Source: Sanderia malayensis (Eukaryota; Cnidaria; Scyphozoa; Semaeostomeae; Pelagiidae). Taken from it: a stretch of DNA of 64,000 bases. The position numbers and the translations under genes are program-made. Below are positions 48,501-59,535 of this stretch, one piece after another. The stretch spans positions 5,580,001 through 5,644,000 of the forward strand of contig RQOL01000906.1 of the NCBI GenBank assembly GCA_013076295.1. Direction: 5' to 3'. Each line of letters starts with the position of its first letter. Position 1 is the first letter of the stretch. The notes below the pieces were generated by a model. That model had not been told where the DNA came from. It did no database searches and saw nothing but the letters and a program-made list of their open reading frames with translations.

Positions 48501-50236
48501 CTGGGGGCATTTTTCAACCCAAATGGAATCCTTTGCCATTCAAACAAGCCCCAAGGGGTTACAAATGCTGTCAGATGTCTACTATCTGGGTGCATAAATC
48601 CCTGATGATAGGCTTTACCTTGATCTAAGGTGGAAAACCATTGTTGTCCAGCAAAGCCATCTAACGTGTCTTGTATCCGTGGGATGGGATGTCGATCTGT
48701 GATTGTCTTGCTGTTTAATTGTCGGTAGTCTACACAGAGCCTCATAGTTCCATCTTTCTTCCGCACCACTACACAAGGGCTGCTGTAGGAAGATCTTGAT
48801 CTCTGAATAAATCCTTTGTTCAGTAAATCTTCAACGTACTCTTTCAGCTCGCCAATTAATGGACGTGGAACACCCAAGTACGTTTTAGCCACTGGCGTGT
48901 TATCAGTTAGCTCTATTTTCATCTGAAGGTTGTTCGCACAGCCAATGTCATTGTCGTCTTTGCAAAATGAACCACGTTCTTTCATGAGCATTTCATGAAC
49001 TTTCTGTTTTTGTTCAGCTGTGAGATGGTCGTTCAAAACCACTTCGGGCACAAAGACATTGCTGAGATGTAGTGGTTCAGCTTCCTGAGTAGCGGTATTC
49101 ACTTTAACTTCGCTTTCGGGTTTGGAGTCAACTGTCCGTTCTTTGAGAGTCACATCAATAGGAGTTACTGATCTCACCAACTGTAACGTGCCAATGACAG
49201 TACGACCCTTCAAAACGATATTATGTGCACTAGTATTTGAGACGATGAGATTTACTCTCACATTATTTCCTCCTTTCAAGTAAATTAGGGTCTCGTCAAT
49301 TTCAATACCATTTGGCAGCGACTGAAAGACGTCATTCTCAAACATAACAGGAGTGTCCTTGTCTACATGTCCCGAGTTAATGCGAAATGACAACTTCTTC
49401 GTTTCCTGGGCGGGAATGGTAATGTCTCTTTTCAATGTTTTTACAGCTGATAGATAAGGGTCATTTTGCATTTGAATACAGTTAATGATAGCATTTACAT
49501 TTCCGGCAATCTTCCGAGGTAAACTGTTTTTTAATAACAAGGTTATCTCATCAGTCCCCAAGCTGCCGTCATATTTACCCACTAGTTCCTCCAGTACATT
49601 GTAGCCTATGATTGGGTTATCGATGTTGGATTCAGTAACCAGCATAGGTAGGTCGATAACTCCGGTACCAGTTGAATTGTCCTTGAGTTCACACTTAACA
49701 TTAATCCAGCCCAAGTAAGGCAGAGTTGTTCCATTTGCTGTTTTCAGTTCAAGGTTTTCACCAGGATCAAGAAGATCTTCAATCTTATTTACAGTTGTTC
49801 CTTTCAGCTGACTTTTCACCTGTTGCAAACTAATAATCGACACTTGAGCTCCGGTGTCCAATAATGCAGGGGTTTCTACCCCATTGAGTCTACAAAAGAT
49901 GATACATTTATTTCCAATTAGTTTCGCAACTTTTGCCTTTTCCCTCGGTGTTATATATGTGGCGTAGACATCTGAGTTGTCAGCATCAACAAGACTTGGT
50001 CCAACATCAGACTCTATTCTCTTTGTAGAAACTTTCTGGATCGCTATACAAAGAGTTTTGTGCTGATTCCAGGCACTAACTTGACATCTCTTGCCACAAT
50101 AGCTCACACATTTGCAACCACCGCAATGGAAAAGCATTGTTTCTTCCCTCTCAGTTCCACAAAAACTACAGCACTGGGACTTGTATTCTCCTTGTTCGGC
50201 TACTGTCCGTCCCGTGACAGCAGCCGAGGGGGGTTT
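45569..50236 (-). CDS. pol: Gypsy Pol polyprotein with N-terminal MYND finger
   Basis: The frame is open from about 50236 (reached by -1 frameshift from gag) to 45569; the first ATG is 50137 and residue numbers count from it. Order: MYND-type zinc finger (50048-50173), aspartic protease [10 protein letters not shown] near residue 94, reverse transcriptase with LCVDYRQLN and catalytic [11 protein letters not shown] near 566, RNase H ([13 protein letters not shown] near 737), integrase zinc-binding [11 protein letters not shown] near 1008, then catalytic [12 protein letters not shown] and QCERFN near 1070, 1128 and 1163. A short C-terminal SH3-like part and a proline-rich tail end in HGYVPPVY. 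The integrase zinc motif reads CEC where CxxC is usual. No env follows. The frame has no stop, so this copy may be functional. Confidence 0.95.
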   Translation of the reverse strand, partial: KPPSAAVTGRTVAEQGEYKSQCCSFCGTEREETMLFHCGGCKCVSYCGKRCQVSAWNQHKTLCIAIQKVSTKRIESDVGPSLVDADNSDVYATYITPREKAKVAKLIGNKCIIFCRLNGVETPALLDTGAQVSIISLQQVKSQLKGTTVNKIEDLLDPGENLELKTANGTTLPYLGWINVKCELKDNSTGTGVIDLPMLVTESNIDNPIIGYNVLEELVGKYDGSLGTDEITLLLKNSLPRKIAGNVNAIINCIQMQNDPYLSAVKTLKRDITIPAQETKKLSFRINSGHVDKDTPVMFENDVFQSLPNGIEIDETLIYLKGGNNVRVNLIVSNTSAHNIVLKGRTVIGTLQLVRSVTPIDVTLKERTVDSKPESEVKVNTATQEAEPLHLSNVFVPEVVLNDHLTAEQKQKVHEMLMKERGSFCKDDNDIGCANNLQMKIELTDNTPVAKTYLGVPRPLIGELKEYVEDLLNKGFIQRSRSSYSSPCVVVRKKDGTMRLCVDYRQLNSKTITDRHPIPRIQDTLDGFAGQQWFSTLDQGKAYHQGFMHPDSRHLTAFVTPWGLFEWQRIPFGLKNAPSEFQRYMETVLTDYRDKFCVPYLDDVIVYSQTFDEHLEHVGRVLRKLRESGVKLKARKCHFFQKEVNYLGRIVSSRGYKPDPKGTEAVRNLKQWIPKTVGDVRHLIGLLGYYRRYIANFSRTAKPIYDLLKGNHTTTDTQNQKCTTKSKFSQLPACEPVKWTESHKQSLNTLIDSLINPPVMAYPEFEKPFVLHTDASQEGLGAVLYQRQDGIMRVIGYASRTLTPAERNYYLHSGKLEFLALKWAITEQFRDYLAYGPSFTVYTDNNPLTYVMSTAKLTATGHRWVASLADFNFSIKYRPGKANKDADFLSRMPTDINTFMSKCTEEISSGDIKASINANFAQNTHRSAWITSLTINKETIDAFFAHPTTRKYWPMKTDFIRKAQMEDAVISRLIYFQENGKPTQEQLHLETAAVRTAMHEWSKFKIEQDGILYRKTSDREQLVLPQKYHRLVLRHLHKEMGHVGANRVIELARERFYWPHMAGDIEHYVTKVCECLQRKKPTINQRAPAQSIKTSAPFELVSIDFVHLEKSAGGYEYILVIVDHFTRFAQGYATTNKSAKTAAEKLFNDFIQRFGYPQRIHHDQGTEFENDLFHKLEQLTNIKRSRTTPYHPMGNAQCERFNQTLLSMLRCLSDSQKSRWKDHVNKLIFAYNCTRNDSTGFSPYELLFGRKPRLPIDIIFGSTKSAVCKRYPQYLKDWRQAMEEAYKIAAEKSGQSMQKGRERYNERAFATELKPGDRVLVKRLLERGGPGKLRSFWEDQVYVVLRRPDPHNAVYEVALAQGTGRKRMLHRNLMLPCPFLPYEATPENPPEPHHHRPASSRNQRQPNHVIESDEEGPADEYGFDPNQLSEVRRHMQHIPTEAAENGESGLPSDNEIEVPQGNEEPHNVTTNTPMAPSNEPIQLNVNQRPQRIRNPPVMFSYYGLGQPADIRARIQPIIPQITPPHIAYHIPMNFPRYFSPQFNAFVPHGYVPPVY
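50048..50173 (-). other. MYND-type zinc finger at the start of Pol
   Basis: In the pol frame the pattern [25 protein letters not shown], then WNQHKTLC shows the paired cysteines, C..C and final H/C of a MYND finger. It lies between the frameshift site and the protease. MYND fingers usually bind proline-rich peptides; the Pol tail is itself proline-rich. Confidence 0.85.
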
Positions 50237-51546
50237 TCCGAATTCTTACAATTGTACAAAAGGTGTCCATCATCCCCACACTTCCAGCAGTGACGACATG
50301 ATTCTGCATTTCCTTCAGCCTGACACTTTTCACAACCTCTACGCCTCTTTCTCGAAGCTTCAAAGGGCCTCCTGCCCTGTGTTTCTCCTTGGTTCTGTCG
50401 CTTCTTTACATCTCCTCTAAGTGTAACCATTTCTCCTCTCAGTGCTCTGACCTCTGCAACAAGCTCTTTGTTCGAAAATGCCTCATCATTCCTTTTGTCA
50501 TCAATCTTAGTATCCGTGGTTGACTGGACTTGGGCCACTTTGGCCTTTCCCCTTTGGCCCAAACCTAACTTTAAATTACGCTCCGATTCTTCAGTGACAG
50601 CGATATTAAGCTCATTAATAAGCTCAGCATCAGTAACGCCTGGCTTTTGAAGGTGAGGGCGCATTCTCGTCCTCAAGATGGTGCTTATTAATCCTGTTTC
50701 TACAGCATGCAGGAACATGGACTGACACTGCACAGGCTCATACCTGACTTTTGCGTTACCTGCTTTCGAAGCGAAAATTACCTTCTCTCTCAGATTCATT
50801 GCACGCAGAAGAAAATTCTGTGGTTCTTCAGTTGAATTTTGTACCAAATTGGTGAGGCTTGTATAAAGCTCGCTTGCGTTCTTTTCTTGAAAATGGGCAC
50901 GCAGAATCTTCTTTATTGTTTCTAAGCCTGATTCCCTCATGGCCTCGATATAATCTTTCAAAGGAAGGCTCGCTGAAACACACCTGATAATTCCATCTAT
51001 CACTTCTTTCTCCTCGTAGCCTTTCTTTAATCCTTCCTCGATCTGCCTGTTTAAACTCATGAGCGACAAATTGTCTTTCTGCCCCTGTGGCCCTAAGCCT
51101 CCCACGATCCGAAATTCACGTCTGAACATCGACTTTAAACTTGCTATGTTAGAGCCGTCCGAACTAATCCCCGTCTCATTTCTGGCGGCTCTGAGCCTCT
51201 CCTTGGCGGCTTCTAGCTCTCTCTGTTGCTTCTCTTTCAACGCAGCAATATTGGCCTCCAATTCTTTAATTTTCTCTTGTTCCGCACTATTTCCTTGTCC
51301 CATTTGCGAAACCACAGCGATACAATCATGTAGAAATGATTCCCTTTCCTCTTCTTTCAATTCCGAGATTAATTTCTCAAATTTTGAAATCAAGACCGTC
51401 GTCAATCCTAACCGTGTCTCATTTTCAAATTCGGCCTCAGGAATTTTAAAATGAACACAAAGTTCGCACAGTTTATCTTGTGTAAGGGGCACAATAAATC
51501 CAGCTAATTTGATCTGAAGCTCCTCTACTTCACTTGTCGCTGACAT
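50200..51546 (-). CDS. gag: Gypsy Gag protein
   Basis: From the ATG at 51546 the product has 448 residues (an upstream TTG at 51594 is not a likely start). It has an alpha-helical N-terminal part with a coiled coil ([20 protein letters not shown]), a capsid-like centre ([17 protein letters not shown]), and a basic nucleocapsid tail ([12 protein letters not shown]) ending with the zinc knuckle [14 protein letters not shown] (CX2CX4HX4C). Gag would package element RNA in virus-like particles. It ends at TAG about 30 nt after the possible slip site and overlaps the pol frame. Confidence 0.93.
   Translation of the reverse strand: MSATSEVEELQIKLAGFIVPLTQDKLCELCVHFKIPEAEFENETRLGLTTVLISKFEKLISELKEEERESFLHDCIAVVSQMGQGNSAEQEKIKELEANIAALKEKQQRELEAAKERLRAARNETGISSDGSNIASLKSMFRREFRIVGGLGPQGQKDNLSLMSLNRQIEEGLKKGYEEKEVIDGIIRCVSASLPLKDYIEAMRESGLETIKKILRAHFQEKNASELYTSLTNLVQNSTEEPQNFLLRAMNLREKVIFASKAGNAKVRYEPVQCQSMFLHAVETGLISTILRTRMRPHLQKPGVTDAELINELNIAVTEESERNLKLGLGQRGKAKVAQVQSTTDTKIDDKRNDEAFSNKELVAEVRALRGEMVTLRGDVKKRQNQGETQGRRPFEASRKRRRGCEKCQAEGNAESCRHCWKCGDDGHLLYNCKNSENPPRLLSRDGQ
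50228..50237 (-). promoter_or_regulatory. Candidate -1 ribosomal frameshift site between gag and pol
   Basis: Minus strand AAAACCCCCC. Gag frame reads GAA AAC CCC CCT; slipping back one base gives AAA CCC CCC TCG in the pol frame, which is open from there. Both A-AAC-CCC and C-CCC-CCT fit X-XXY-YYZ, although C in the Y position is unusual. The pol frame is -1 relative to gag. Confidence 0.6.
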
Positions 51547-51724
51547 TTTAATTCTAAAGTTCGTTCCGATAATAAACGCCGAAGAAATTGTCAACCAGAA
51601 CCAGAGTGCAAAATTGAATAGATTATAAACAAAATCAGGAAGTCAATCGAACAACCGACTTCAGAATACTCAGGTATAATATACATTGACACAGAATAAT
51701 TCACGAATGGAATCTCAAACCTGT

Positions 51725-51743
51725 CACGTCGTGGTCACCAAAT
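51725..51743 (-). promoter_or_regulatory. Primer-binding site of the gypsy element
   Basis: Directly after the 5' LTR the minus strand reads TTTGGTGACCACGACGTG, whose TGG start fits pairing with the CCA end of a tRNA. The tRNA identity is not determined. Confidence 0.75.
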
Positions 51744-51744
51744 T

Positions 51745-51963
51745 TGTGGCATATATCTCCCCAGATATTTTCTGTTCAAAAAGCACGATCAATTTCCAGC
51801 CACATCATATTCGTATATTACAATCAAAAGCGAAAACTTTAGTTACAGAAAAACTGTCTGTTCTGTTCAACACCAACAACTCTAACTTAACTTCTCTCAC
51901 AACGATCATATCAAGTTACAAAATAAATTAAATTAACGGGGGGTAAACCCGGGAGCCCTCACA
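51745..51963 (-). repeat. 5' LTR of the gypsy element (219 bp)
   Basis: Same sequence as 44941-45159. It would carry the element's promoter; no clear TATA box was singled out. Confidence 0.95.
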
Positions 51964-52249
51964 ATTATATTATAAAGAGATAAATTTCCGCTGGTGATGA
52001 GAATGCCACCATAGCGAGGCTGCGTAAACAAAATTTGTAAAAAGTGAAGTAATGAGTTTACTCACTGAATATTATACCGTCATGGGCAAAAGGTGTTAAA
52101 GCCAATGAAGATATGGCCATCCATGAAGAGAAACAGAATGGTACCCTAAAAGCAACCTGGGACATGGCCATGGGTTATGCCCATTACGACAGAAGATGAA
52201 AATGAACACTTTAAATTATTCATAAGATAAAGGAAATATATGTAGCTCG

Positions 52250-52813
52250 AGTTTTAATTAAAATTGTTGGTAGAGTGGGTACGGCAACCCACCATTAAAA
52301 GATAGAAGGCAAACCTGTGTCTATCTCTGTTGAAACTCTGAAAGAAGTCACTGATCTTAGCAGCACCAAGACTCTACCGACATACTGAGTGCCGTACCCC
52401 ACGTCTGGCGGTGGAAGTTCAAAGACAGAAAACCACCCCACGACACGATTTTCAAAAGATTTCATCATATCAATGCCGTCTTCCTCCAGGCTCAAGAAAC
52501 TCTCACAAATTTCATCTTGCACAGGGCAACCAGAATCCAAGTTGTACAACTTTCACTTCTCAATGTCCTGTTGAAAGGGATTCATGAACTTCTTTGTCAA
52601 AGCGTTGATTATATTCTCTACCATTTTGTTTGACTTGATGATTTCGCTTGATCGGAGACATTTGCCAAGGCATGACATTGTATTAGAGAGACCACTGATT
52701 TCAATCAACGTCTCGGCGAATCTGGCTTGGAAAGGCCTGTTCATGGCCCACTTTGCCACGGTGGTTTCTGTTGTGGCAAACTGAGTTATTCCGTTTTGTC
52801 CTTTACTCCCCAC
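52250..52813 (-). pseudogene. HEEADTR-family protein, fragment upstream of the gypsy insertion
   Basis: Two frames on the minus strand joined by a stop near 52552: GITQFATTETTVAKWAMNRP, IIKSNKMVENIINALTKKF then KLYNLDSGCPVQDEICESFL and MMKSFENRVVGWFSVFELPP. The block order fits the region preceding the fragment at 44170-44880, so the two are halves of one copy split by the retrotransposon. Beyond about 52250 similarity is lost. Confidence 0.6.
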
Positions 52814-53329
52814 TTATACTCAATGTGCTTTATGATAAACAATCTAACTACATCACGGATACGTATTGTTGTTTAATGGTTTGCATTGCTGCGACTACCC
52901 TTTACATTTTTTCTTATTTACAAACATTATTATATTTAACCTTTTATTTACCTTCTATGATTTGAGACACACACAGACAATTTGATTTGGAATGTACAGA
53001 GCCCTGTTTTTGCAATGGACAATGTGTTTGAGTCCCCTTACACATGTTAATTTTCTTTCTGGTTTTGTTTTATGTTAAACGTGATTTAGAGCTTGAGCCT
53101 CATTATATCTTAAGGAAGCAGTATTTTATTAGAATCGACTTCCGAAATTGTGCATTTAATTTTTTGTTTTTGCGATTTTTGAAATTTTTATGACGTCATG
53201 ACAAAGGTGACGTCATAGCTAACTTTTATAGAAGCACCATAATGAAAATATTTTTGCTGAAAGAAACTAAATTGATGATGCTGATCACGAATCTGCTGTT
53301 TTTAGGAAGCTACCATGCTTAATAATTAC

Positions 53330-53500
53330 CATATTGAAAGTTTTCCCATCGAGGACTGGGTCCAAGTACTTTCGTTTAAAAATAGGATTTAGAGGCGAAT
53401 TTCAATTGGGGTTCCAGCCCTATGTTTTTCAGCGTATCGAACTCTCTATGTATGCCAAGTTTCATGTTGGTGTTATTAAATGCACAATTGTGACGCTAAG
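53330..53500. repeat. Relative of the 31.1-31.3 kb inverted arm
   Basis: GAGGACTGGGTCC, TTCAGCGTATCGAACTC and TTTCATGTTGGTGTTATTAA align in order with 31222-31340. The orientation is the same as the right arm of that element. Confidence 0.6.
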
Positions 53501-53795
53501 CTCCCTCACTATTGCCAAATTCTCCATGTAAACATTTGACTAACTGCTGACTGTAAATTTCCATGTATGCTTGAACAGAGGCGTCAGCTATCAGATTTTT
53601 TACTTTAACGCTCGCTGGTTGATGTTGGCAAAACTGAATCAAACTGTCGGGAATTTCTGGTATGAACTGCACTTGGAAAAGACGAGCCAGTGCTTCTGAA
53701 AATGCTTCATGCAGTAACCAGTTGCGGTTGCAATGCTTCGCTGACAACAAGCTTGTTATGCTGCCAAAAGTGCATAGTCCAGCTTGAAACAGCAC
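53496..53795 (-). pseudogene. Probable N-terminal part of a HEEADTR-family protein
   Basis: The open frame includes SITSLLSAKHCNRNWLLHEA, IQFCQHQPASVKVKNLIADA and YSQQLVKCLHGEFGNSEGA. The last block resembles the H/Y-GE.GKTAQFW segment in the N-terminal half of the family, but diverges and stops directly after it. The position upstream of 52250-52813 fits one decayed copy. The link is moderate. Confidence 0.4.
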
Positions 53796-53890
53796 ATCCT
53801 CAAATCCACTCCTCTCAACAACAAAAGTGCTAATGACCCCGAACTAAGTCATCACTGCATGGAAATTTCCCAAATGGATAATCATGTTCT

Positions 53891-54205
53891 TCAAATTCGT
53901 GACAAACAAGACATCTGACAAGTTCTCGTTTTTTTCTTCCTTTCTTTTCCTTGAAACGAGGATAAAATATCCTTTCCAGCTTTGCGAATTTTAGATCTGA
54001 GATTTAAGCTAAGTCCTCTGAACAAAAATGTATCAGTGTCGGCATGATCTGAAGTTTCTTCAACATCTTTCCCTTTGTGTTCACCATCTATATTTTCACT
54101 TTCACCAGTGTTTTCACTTTCACTCACAGTCTCGGTATCACCAGACTGTGGTGTTACCGGCATCACGTCATATTTGCGGGAATCTACAACGGTAAATTTG
54201 AACAA
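53891..54205 (-). pseudogene. Low-complexity N-terminal frame, possibly same decayed copy
   Basis: Translation is Ser/Glu/Thr-rich, then basic (GKERKKKTRT). After a frame change it reads ELVRCLVCHEFEEHDYPFGK and stops near 53847. The CxxC and its place before 53795 suggest the start of the same gene, without firm similarity. Confidence 0.3.
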
Positions 54206-54362
54206 CTTAAAAAATTTTTTTGCCGAAAGTTGTAAACAAAGAATTTTTTTCAGCAGATAAAAAACAATGGTCTAACGTGTTTGTTATAAGTTTATAGTTC
54301 ATTTTATTAGGAAAAGTTTAGTTATTAGTAAATTCCAGCTTCAACTTTGCTATGGTGAAGTA

Positions 54363-55912
54363 ATGCCACATAATTGTTGCATTGCTGTGAAATGCACAAA
54401 GCAGAAAAGAGAAGAGCACGAGAAAAAAACTGGGAATAAAATTTCATATCACCGGTAAGTCTATACCATTTAAAATGAAATTTCCTTGGGTATATCACAC
54501 TGATATGTTCTTTCTTAATTTCATCCGTACTTGGCATAAAAACACATTTTTTTAGTTTTCCAAAGTCAGTTGAAAGGCGTGAAGTATGGATCAAAAATAT
54601 CGCCATAGGAGAAAACAAATTTTCAAGTAGCTCACGAATTTGCTCAAGGCACTTCTCTGAAGAACATTTCTTGGACCAAGGATCCAGGGAAATACCTTGT
54701 CTTAAAAAAATGCAATACCATTAATTGAATCTCCGGTGTCACAAAATTCCAAAAAAAGATCACTGAAGGAACGTAACCTAAATTTAGAAAATGAAGTAGT
54801 ACGTTGCAAAAAATTCAAACTGATTGAATGTGAACATTCATATGCTCGTCGGAAAAGAGAAGAAGTTTGCCAAAGTAAAAAACCGAAATTGTTGCGCCAT
54901 ATGTGGCAAAGATAAAAAAGTTGCAACAGCAATTGCGGAGAAAAAATGAAAAAATAAATTCGCTTAATGATCTGCTGGAAAATTTAAAAGAACAAGGAAA
55001 ACTCACAAATGAAGCCAGCAATGTCCTTGCGAGAGAGTTCAAAGGTATGATTTTTAAGTTTTATGGCAGCAAGAGTGGAACATTTTCTGATAAATAAGGT
55101 TTGTTAGTTTTGTTTCCTTATTTGCCAATATTAACATGATAATTATTGTTATTATTGCCATGATAGGTATTCAGCATGACAAAATATTTAACACCCATAA
55201 AAACAAGGATCGACAAGCCAGATGCCAAAGATATTCTGATAGTGTGAAGCAGTTTGCAGTGAGTTTATTTTGTCACTCGCAAAAAGCATATGACTGAATG
55301 ACTATGCTCGAAACATTTTACTGTTGCCGCATCCATCGTCACTGAAAAATTGGTTTTCGTCAGTCGATTGTAAGCCTGGTTTCCTTTCAATTGTGCTCCA
55401 AAGTTTAACGGAAAAACTTGCAAAAGGTGAAATAGGAAAAGGAGCCTTCATTGTCATTGATGGCATGAGTATCAGAAAGCAAACAATATGGAGCAACAGA
55501 GAACAAAAATACATGGGCTTCGTCGATTATGGTTGCAATGTTTCCATCGAAGATAAAGAAGCATTAGCATCAAGCACTTGTTTTCATGGCTGTGGGAAAT
55601 ACTGGAATCACATGGAAGTCCATCATAGGCTATTTCTTTTGCAACAAAGTTCCGAGTGGTGTCCTGGCTCAGTTGACTAGAACAGCTTTAAATTTTATGG
55701 CAGATGCAGGATTTGTTGTCCTGAGCATAATATGGGATGGAACATATGTCAACCAAGAGGCTGCTAGGTGTTTGGGATGCCGATTTGGTTGTTCGTACGA
55801 GTCGTTAGTCGTTGGGCGTTCCCACACCCATTACGTGGCTATTTAGTACATTTAATATTCGACATTTGCCACATGTTGAAATTACTTAGAAACACACTGT
55901 AAGTATAAGATA
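54363..55912 (+). pseudogene. P-element / THAP9-like transposase, degenerate
   Basis: Exon 1 (54363-54454) reads MPHNCCIAVKCTKQKR, the first cysteines of a THAP zinc finger, with donor GGTAAGT. Exon 2 from 54556 gives RFPKSVERREVWIKNI and SRICSRHFSEEHF, completing the C2CH finger. The frame then breaks in an A7 run (54704-54710) and again near 54903, followed by a coiled coil (KIKKLQQQLRRKNEKINSL). After an intron (donor 55045, acceptor before 55167) come YSDSVKQFAVSLFCHSQKAY, LPHPSSLKNWFSSVDCKPGF, the RNase H-like AFIVIDGMSIRKQTIW, another frameshift near 55585, IGYFFCNKVPSG and DICHMLKLLRNTL. At least three frameshifts and a TGA (about 55296) show it is dead. The DNA-binding THAP plus RNase H order defines the P superfamily. 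Confidence 0.85.
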
Positions 55913-57600
55913 GCCATGCAATGCAAATAGTAAAGGAAATAGCTGAAGAGTATATTTTGGTGAGATTGCAAACATACAGTTCGCTTTACAACAGAGTTGT
56001 TGTTAACCAGAACAAAGCCTCGGTTCGTCATAAGTTGACAAAAGCAGTCTTGTTTAAAAATCAATAAGTTGTTGAAAAATTAGTATCTTCAATTTGTTTT
56101 AATTATTTTACCTTTATGTTAATTTCCAAAAATTACAATTCCGAAATCGCTTGACATCTTTACTTTGTTTCTACTTGGGGATGCCAGTCAAGAAATGTCT
56201 AGGCCTAGCCTCGCCGCTGCAAAGTACGGTAACATTTCGAAATAGTGATAAAATTATAAAACCAGCCATGAAACCTCAATACAATAAACATAAAGACGAT
56301 ATTGCAAAGATTTTGAAAGTTTCTTTGAGGTTTATAACTGACAGTATCCATATATTTTGTATTCCAAATGTAGGAGCTCCAGCTGTGGAGTTTTGTCCGC
56401 CATTTTATTGGAGGGGGTGGCTAGCTGGAAAATTTGGCTTCACCCGCTATACAGAGGGAGTATCGGCCGTTAGCACTCTAGATTATCTTATATCCTATCT
56501 CTATGTGGAAAGCACAGTGCAGTTTCCACACACAACGAGTCATTTGAATCATGATTGCAAATTAAAACTAAGTTGGTAAAACTTAACTAAGGGGCTAAGC
56601 CCCCCCCGTCGGTGTGTTAAAAAAGGCCTTTCTACTTGTTCAGCTGTTAGCTTATCAAAGAACAGAACGAATCGATCCAGATCTTTCACTAATGGTTGTA
56701 GCTTTTTTTCTACCCGTTCAACCGAGCACAGTGTCACCCCACGCGTTTTCTTACCAGTAGATGTCGACATCTGGATGCCATGCATCTCAAAGTTTGTATT
56801 CTCTACTTATGGTATAACCCAGCCGTCAGGATAAAAAAGTTTAAACGTTACGGAAAAGTCACCATAGTAACGAATTATAATCATCGTTCTTGAGCATTCT
56901 AGAAGAAAGACTATGTAAGTGTTGATATTAGAAAGTTGATGTAATATTTGAACAAAAGATTATCTCAAATTTCCGTAAAGCCCGGTTTCCATATATTCGC
57001 TGAGGGTCGTTGGTGGTCGTTGAGTCTTTCGCAGTCCTTGAGAGCATGTCATAAGATAGAGTGCATAATAACAAAGTGGCGCCAAGTTGTACGTTAGTAT
57101 GACACACATATATGAGATTGACAAACCTAAAGCTTGAAAATTGCTATTTTGTAGTGAGTCAAACATCTTGAAATATGCTCACGTTGTCTTTGGCATTTGT
57201 ACTTTTGCAAGAAAACATACCGTATTACCATAATTCATATTGTGGGCCTGGGGGGTCAAATTCTCGGAAATTGAAGCTTCGTCGGCAGCCCAGTTTTAAA
57301 AGTTTCGTAATTTTGGGCCGAATTTTAGCTCTCTTCCTTAACGGTAAGTAGTAATGGCAAAGGCAGCCATTTTCAAATTGTTTTTATCGAACATTTCCGC
57401 TAAGTGGCCTTTAGAGATATTCACTTCCTGTTTATGCTATTGTATGACACCATCATTAACAGTGAACTCAACTTTTTTTGCACTACCAACTTTCACCAAA
57501 ACACACTCCTTTGGTGCCAATTGCGTAAATTTCAATAGAATTAGGAAATTTTATTTTCAAAAGTGGAAGCCTTGTCAATTTTACAGCCGCCATTAAAAAG
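55913..57600. other. No supported gene; decayed repeats
   Basis: A stretch near 55925-56066 reads KEIAEEYILVRLQTYSSLYN in one frame and may belong to a transposon-derived protein. Near 56983 CCCGGTTTCCATATA resembles one end of a Harbinger-like MITE, but I found no partner. Confidence 0.35.
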
Positions 57601-57995
57601 TCTTCATTCGAAGAAGTCAATGGTCTTATCAAAATGTTCCCCAAAATTTCCCAATTGACTCTTTGCTGGCTTAGTTTGGTAATTTTTATCAAAGATAAAC
57701 AAAGCATCGGGGAGGAACTAACGTCTGTGGCTGATGCAGCCAAATATTCAGAAGAAAGAAGGAGAGTTTTTCCAATTTTAAGCAGATGCTACCGTTGTTA
57801 ATGACAGCACCAGTCACTGTTGCCAAAGATGAACGTACCTTCCGATTGAAGTTAGTGAAAACATATTTGTGTACAACAATGAAAGATGACCGGTTAGATT
57901 CTTTAGTGTTACTGTCATGTGAAAAAGATTTAACGGATCAATACATGGATGCAGTTGCAGCTTGTTGGGCAAAACTAAAACATGGAAGAATTTAA
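57601..57995 (+). pseudogene. hAT transposase C-terminal fragment
   Basis: From about 57790 the frame gives MTAPVTVAKDERTFRLKLVK, TYLCTTMKDDRLDSLVLLSC, the hAT dimerisation block (compare the usual PVTVASAERSFSKL.IKTYLRSTM..RL..L). Upstream bases encode a related segment in another frame (ADAAKYSEERRRVFPIL) with one frameshift at about 57785. The conserved SAERSFS reads KDERTFR. Everything N-terminal is lost. Confidence 0.8.
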
Positions 57996-58374
57996 GAGCA
58001 GTTAAATCAATAGCTGATCTTAATTATTTTTTTCTTTTACATCATTTAACTGCTCTTAATTCTTTGATCTTTATATTTGTATATGTTTCAGCTTATTGTT
58101 TTCGTTTCGTTGCCAACTTTTTTTCTATTAAAATTTTGTTCGTTTGGTGATCTGTCTATAATCACCCACAGACATATTAAAAATCCTTTATAAATAGTAG
58201 TGAACCTTTTTTCAATAATTTGATGATTTCCTAAACCATTTGAAAGCCACACTGATGCCACGCCTATTTTTTCGGCAAATTACTTGTTAGACCCCCCCAT
58301 AGAAAATTTCTGGCGACGGCCCTGGGCATGATGATAAATTGTGACAAATTTCAATGAAAATCCAGTTGGCAAAT

Positions 58375-58450
58375 CCAGTAAATTAAAATACGACAAAACC
58401 ATTAAAATTACATAACGTTTCGCTGAAGCACTGTTGTCGCTGACAATGGA
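58375..58450 (-). repeat. Dispersed repeat, inverted copy of 61545-61620
   Basis: Read on the minus strand, TTCAGCGAAACGTTATGTAA and TGGTTTTGTCGTATTT match the plus strand at 61552-61610. The element type is unknown. Confidence 0.6.
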
Positions 58451-59535
58451 ATTGTGTGACTGGCTTTGAAGATTTTGTTCGAGTTGCAAATTCATAATTA
58501 CGGTGGCCTATATCTGCCACGCACATAAAATAGAACGAGTCGCACAAAAAGAATACGAGTCGCACACAAACAACACGCGTCGCAATTACCAGCAACTTCA
58601 ATTCTTTTCTTAAACCATCTAAACTACTCGAGAAAAACGACTTTTTTCTGATTTTATTTTATCCGATTCCTAAAATCTTTCACAACAACCAACGCCCTGA
58701 TCTTACATGCCTGTTCTCTAAATTTTATGCAATATAAATCAATCAAAAATAACAATGGGTTGCCATGATCGCCCACAGCTGGGTGCGTGGCGAGTGCGCG
58801 GCAGGAACTGCGATACAGCGTGCCTTTGCATTGGATCTGAAAACTCATCATGAACTATGGAACCTGTGGGAGACAAGGTGCGAAAATATGTGTTGATAAA
58901 AAGTGGACCGACGGAAATAACATAACATAGAACACGTGAACAGCATTCCTTGTTTAGGGAAGGGTAAAAAAGCACAATTTTTTTTAAGGTTTGTAGTTGC
59001 TGGGTTGGGTTGCTACAAGGCTCGATGTCTGTAAGCGGTGTTAGGTCCAGGGCTACCAGTCTGTATTTTTTAAATCCACATTCCAGAAATCTGAATTTTG
59101 AATACCTGTTCAATTTCGAAAATATTGTTTGGACTTCGGGACGGGTTAATTTAGTCCATGCCTGGACCCAGGTTAGTTATGTCAAAAAGGAAAAACGTAA
59201 CCCCCGATTTTGGTCCAATTATTTTTCAATTTGTTCTGCATTGCTGCACAGAATTATCTTCACGCCAACTTAATTGTAATTACGTTGTTGGCTTGGCGAT
59301 TTCCAATCATTTTTCAAAACCTCTTTGTTTGCAACAGTGAAGCATTCTTTGCATATTCTATTTAGCTTGCTGAGTCTTTCTGAGCATTTCATTTGGTGCC
59401 TAAGCTACATATATGCTTTACACCATCAATTGATAATTCTGAGCAAATAAACCAACTTCATTGAAGTGGGAGCAACCTATAAAAAGGTAAGTTTTAACTC
59501 TATATTTTTATTCGTGGGAGATTAGCGTTTCTACT
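58451..59535. other. No supported gene
   Basis: Frames at 58654-59340 overlap on both strands without similarity. Confidence 0.4.

Larger units (their letters stand above)
44941..51963 (-). mobile_element. Complete Ty3/gypsy LTR retrotransposon
   Basis: The 7,023-bp element runs from LTR to LTR on the minus strand, with ATTA duplicated at 44937-44940 and 51964-51967. It has identical 219-bp LTRs, a primer-binding site, a purine tract, and long open gag and pol frames. Domain order in pol (protease, RT, RNase H, integrase) is that of Ty3/gypsy; the PBS sequence and no env resemble Mag-like lineages, an inference. Identical LTRs imply very recent insertion. It interrupts an older HEEADTR-family copy. 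Confidence 0.97.
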
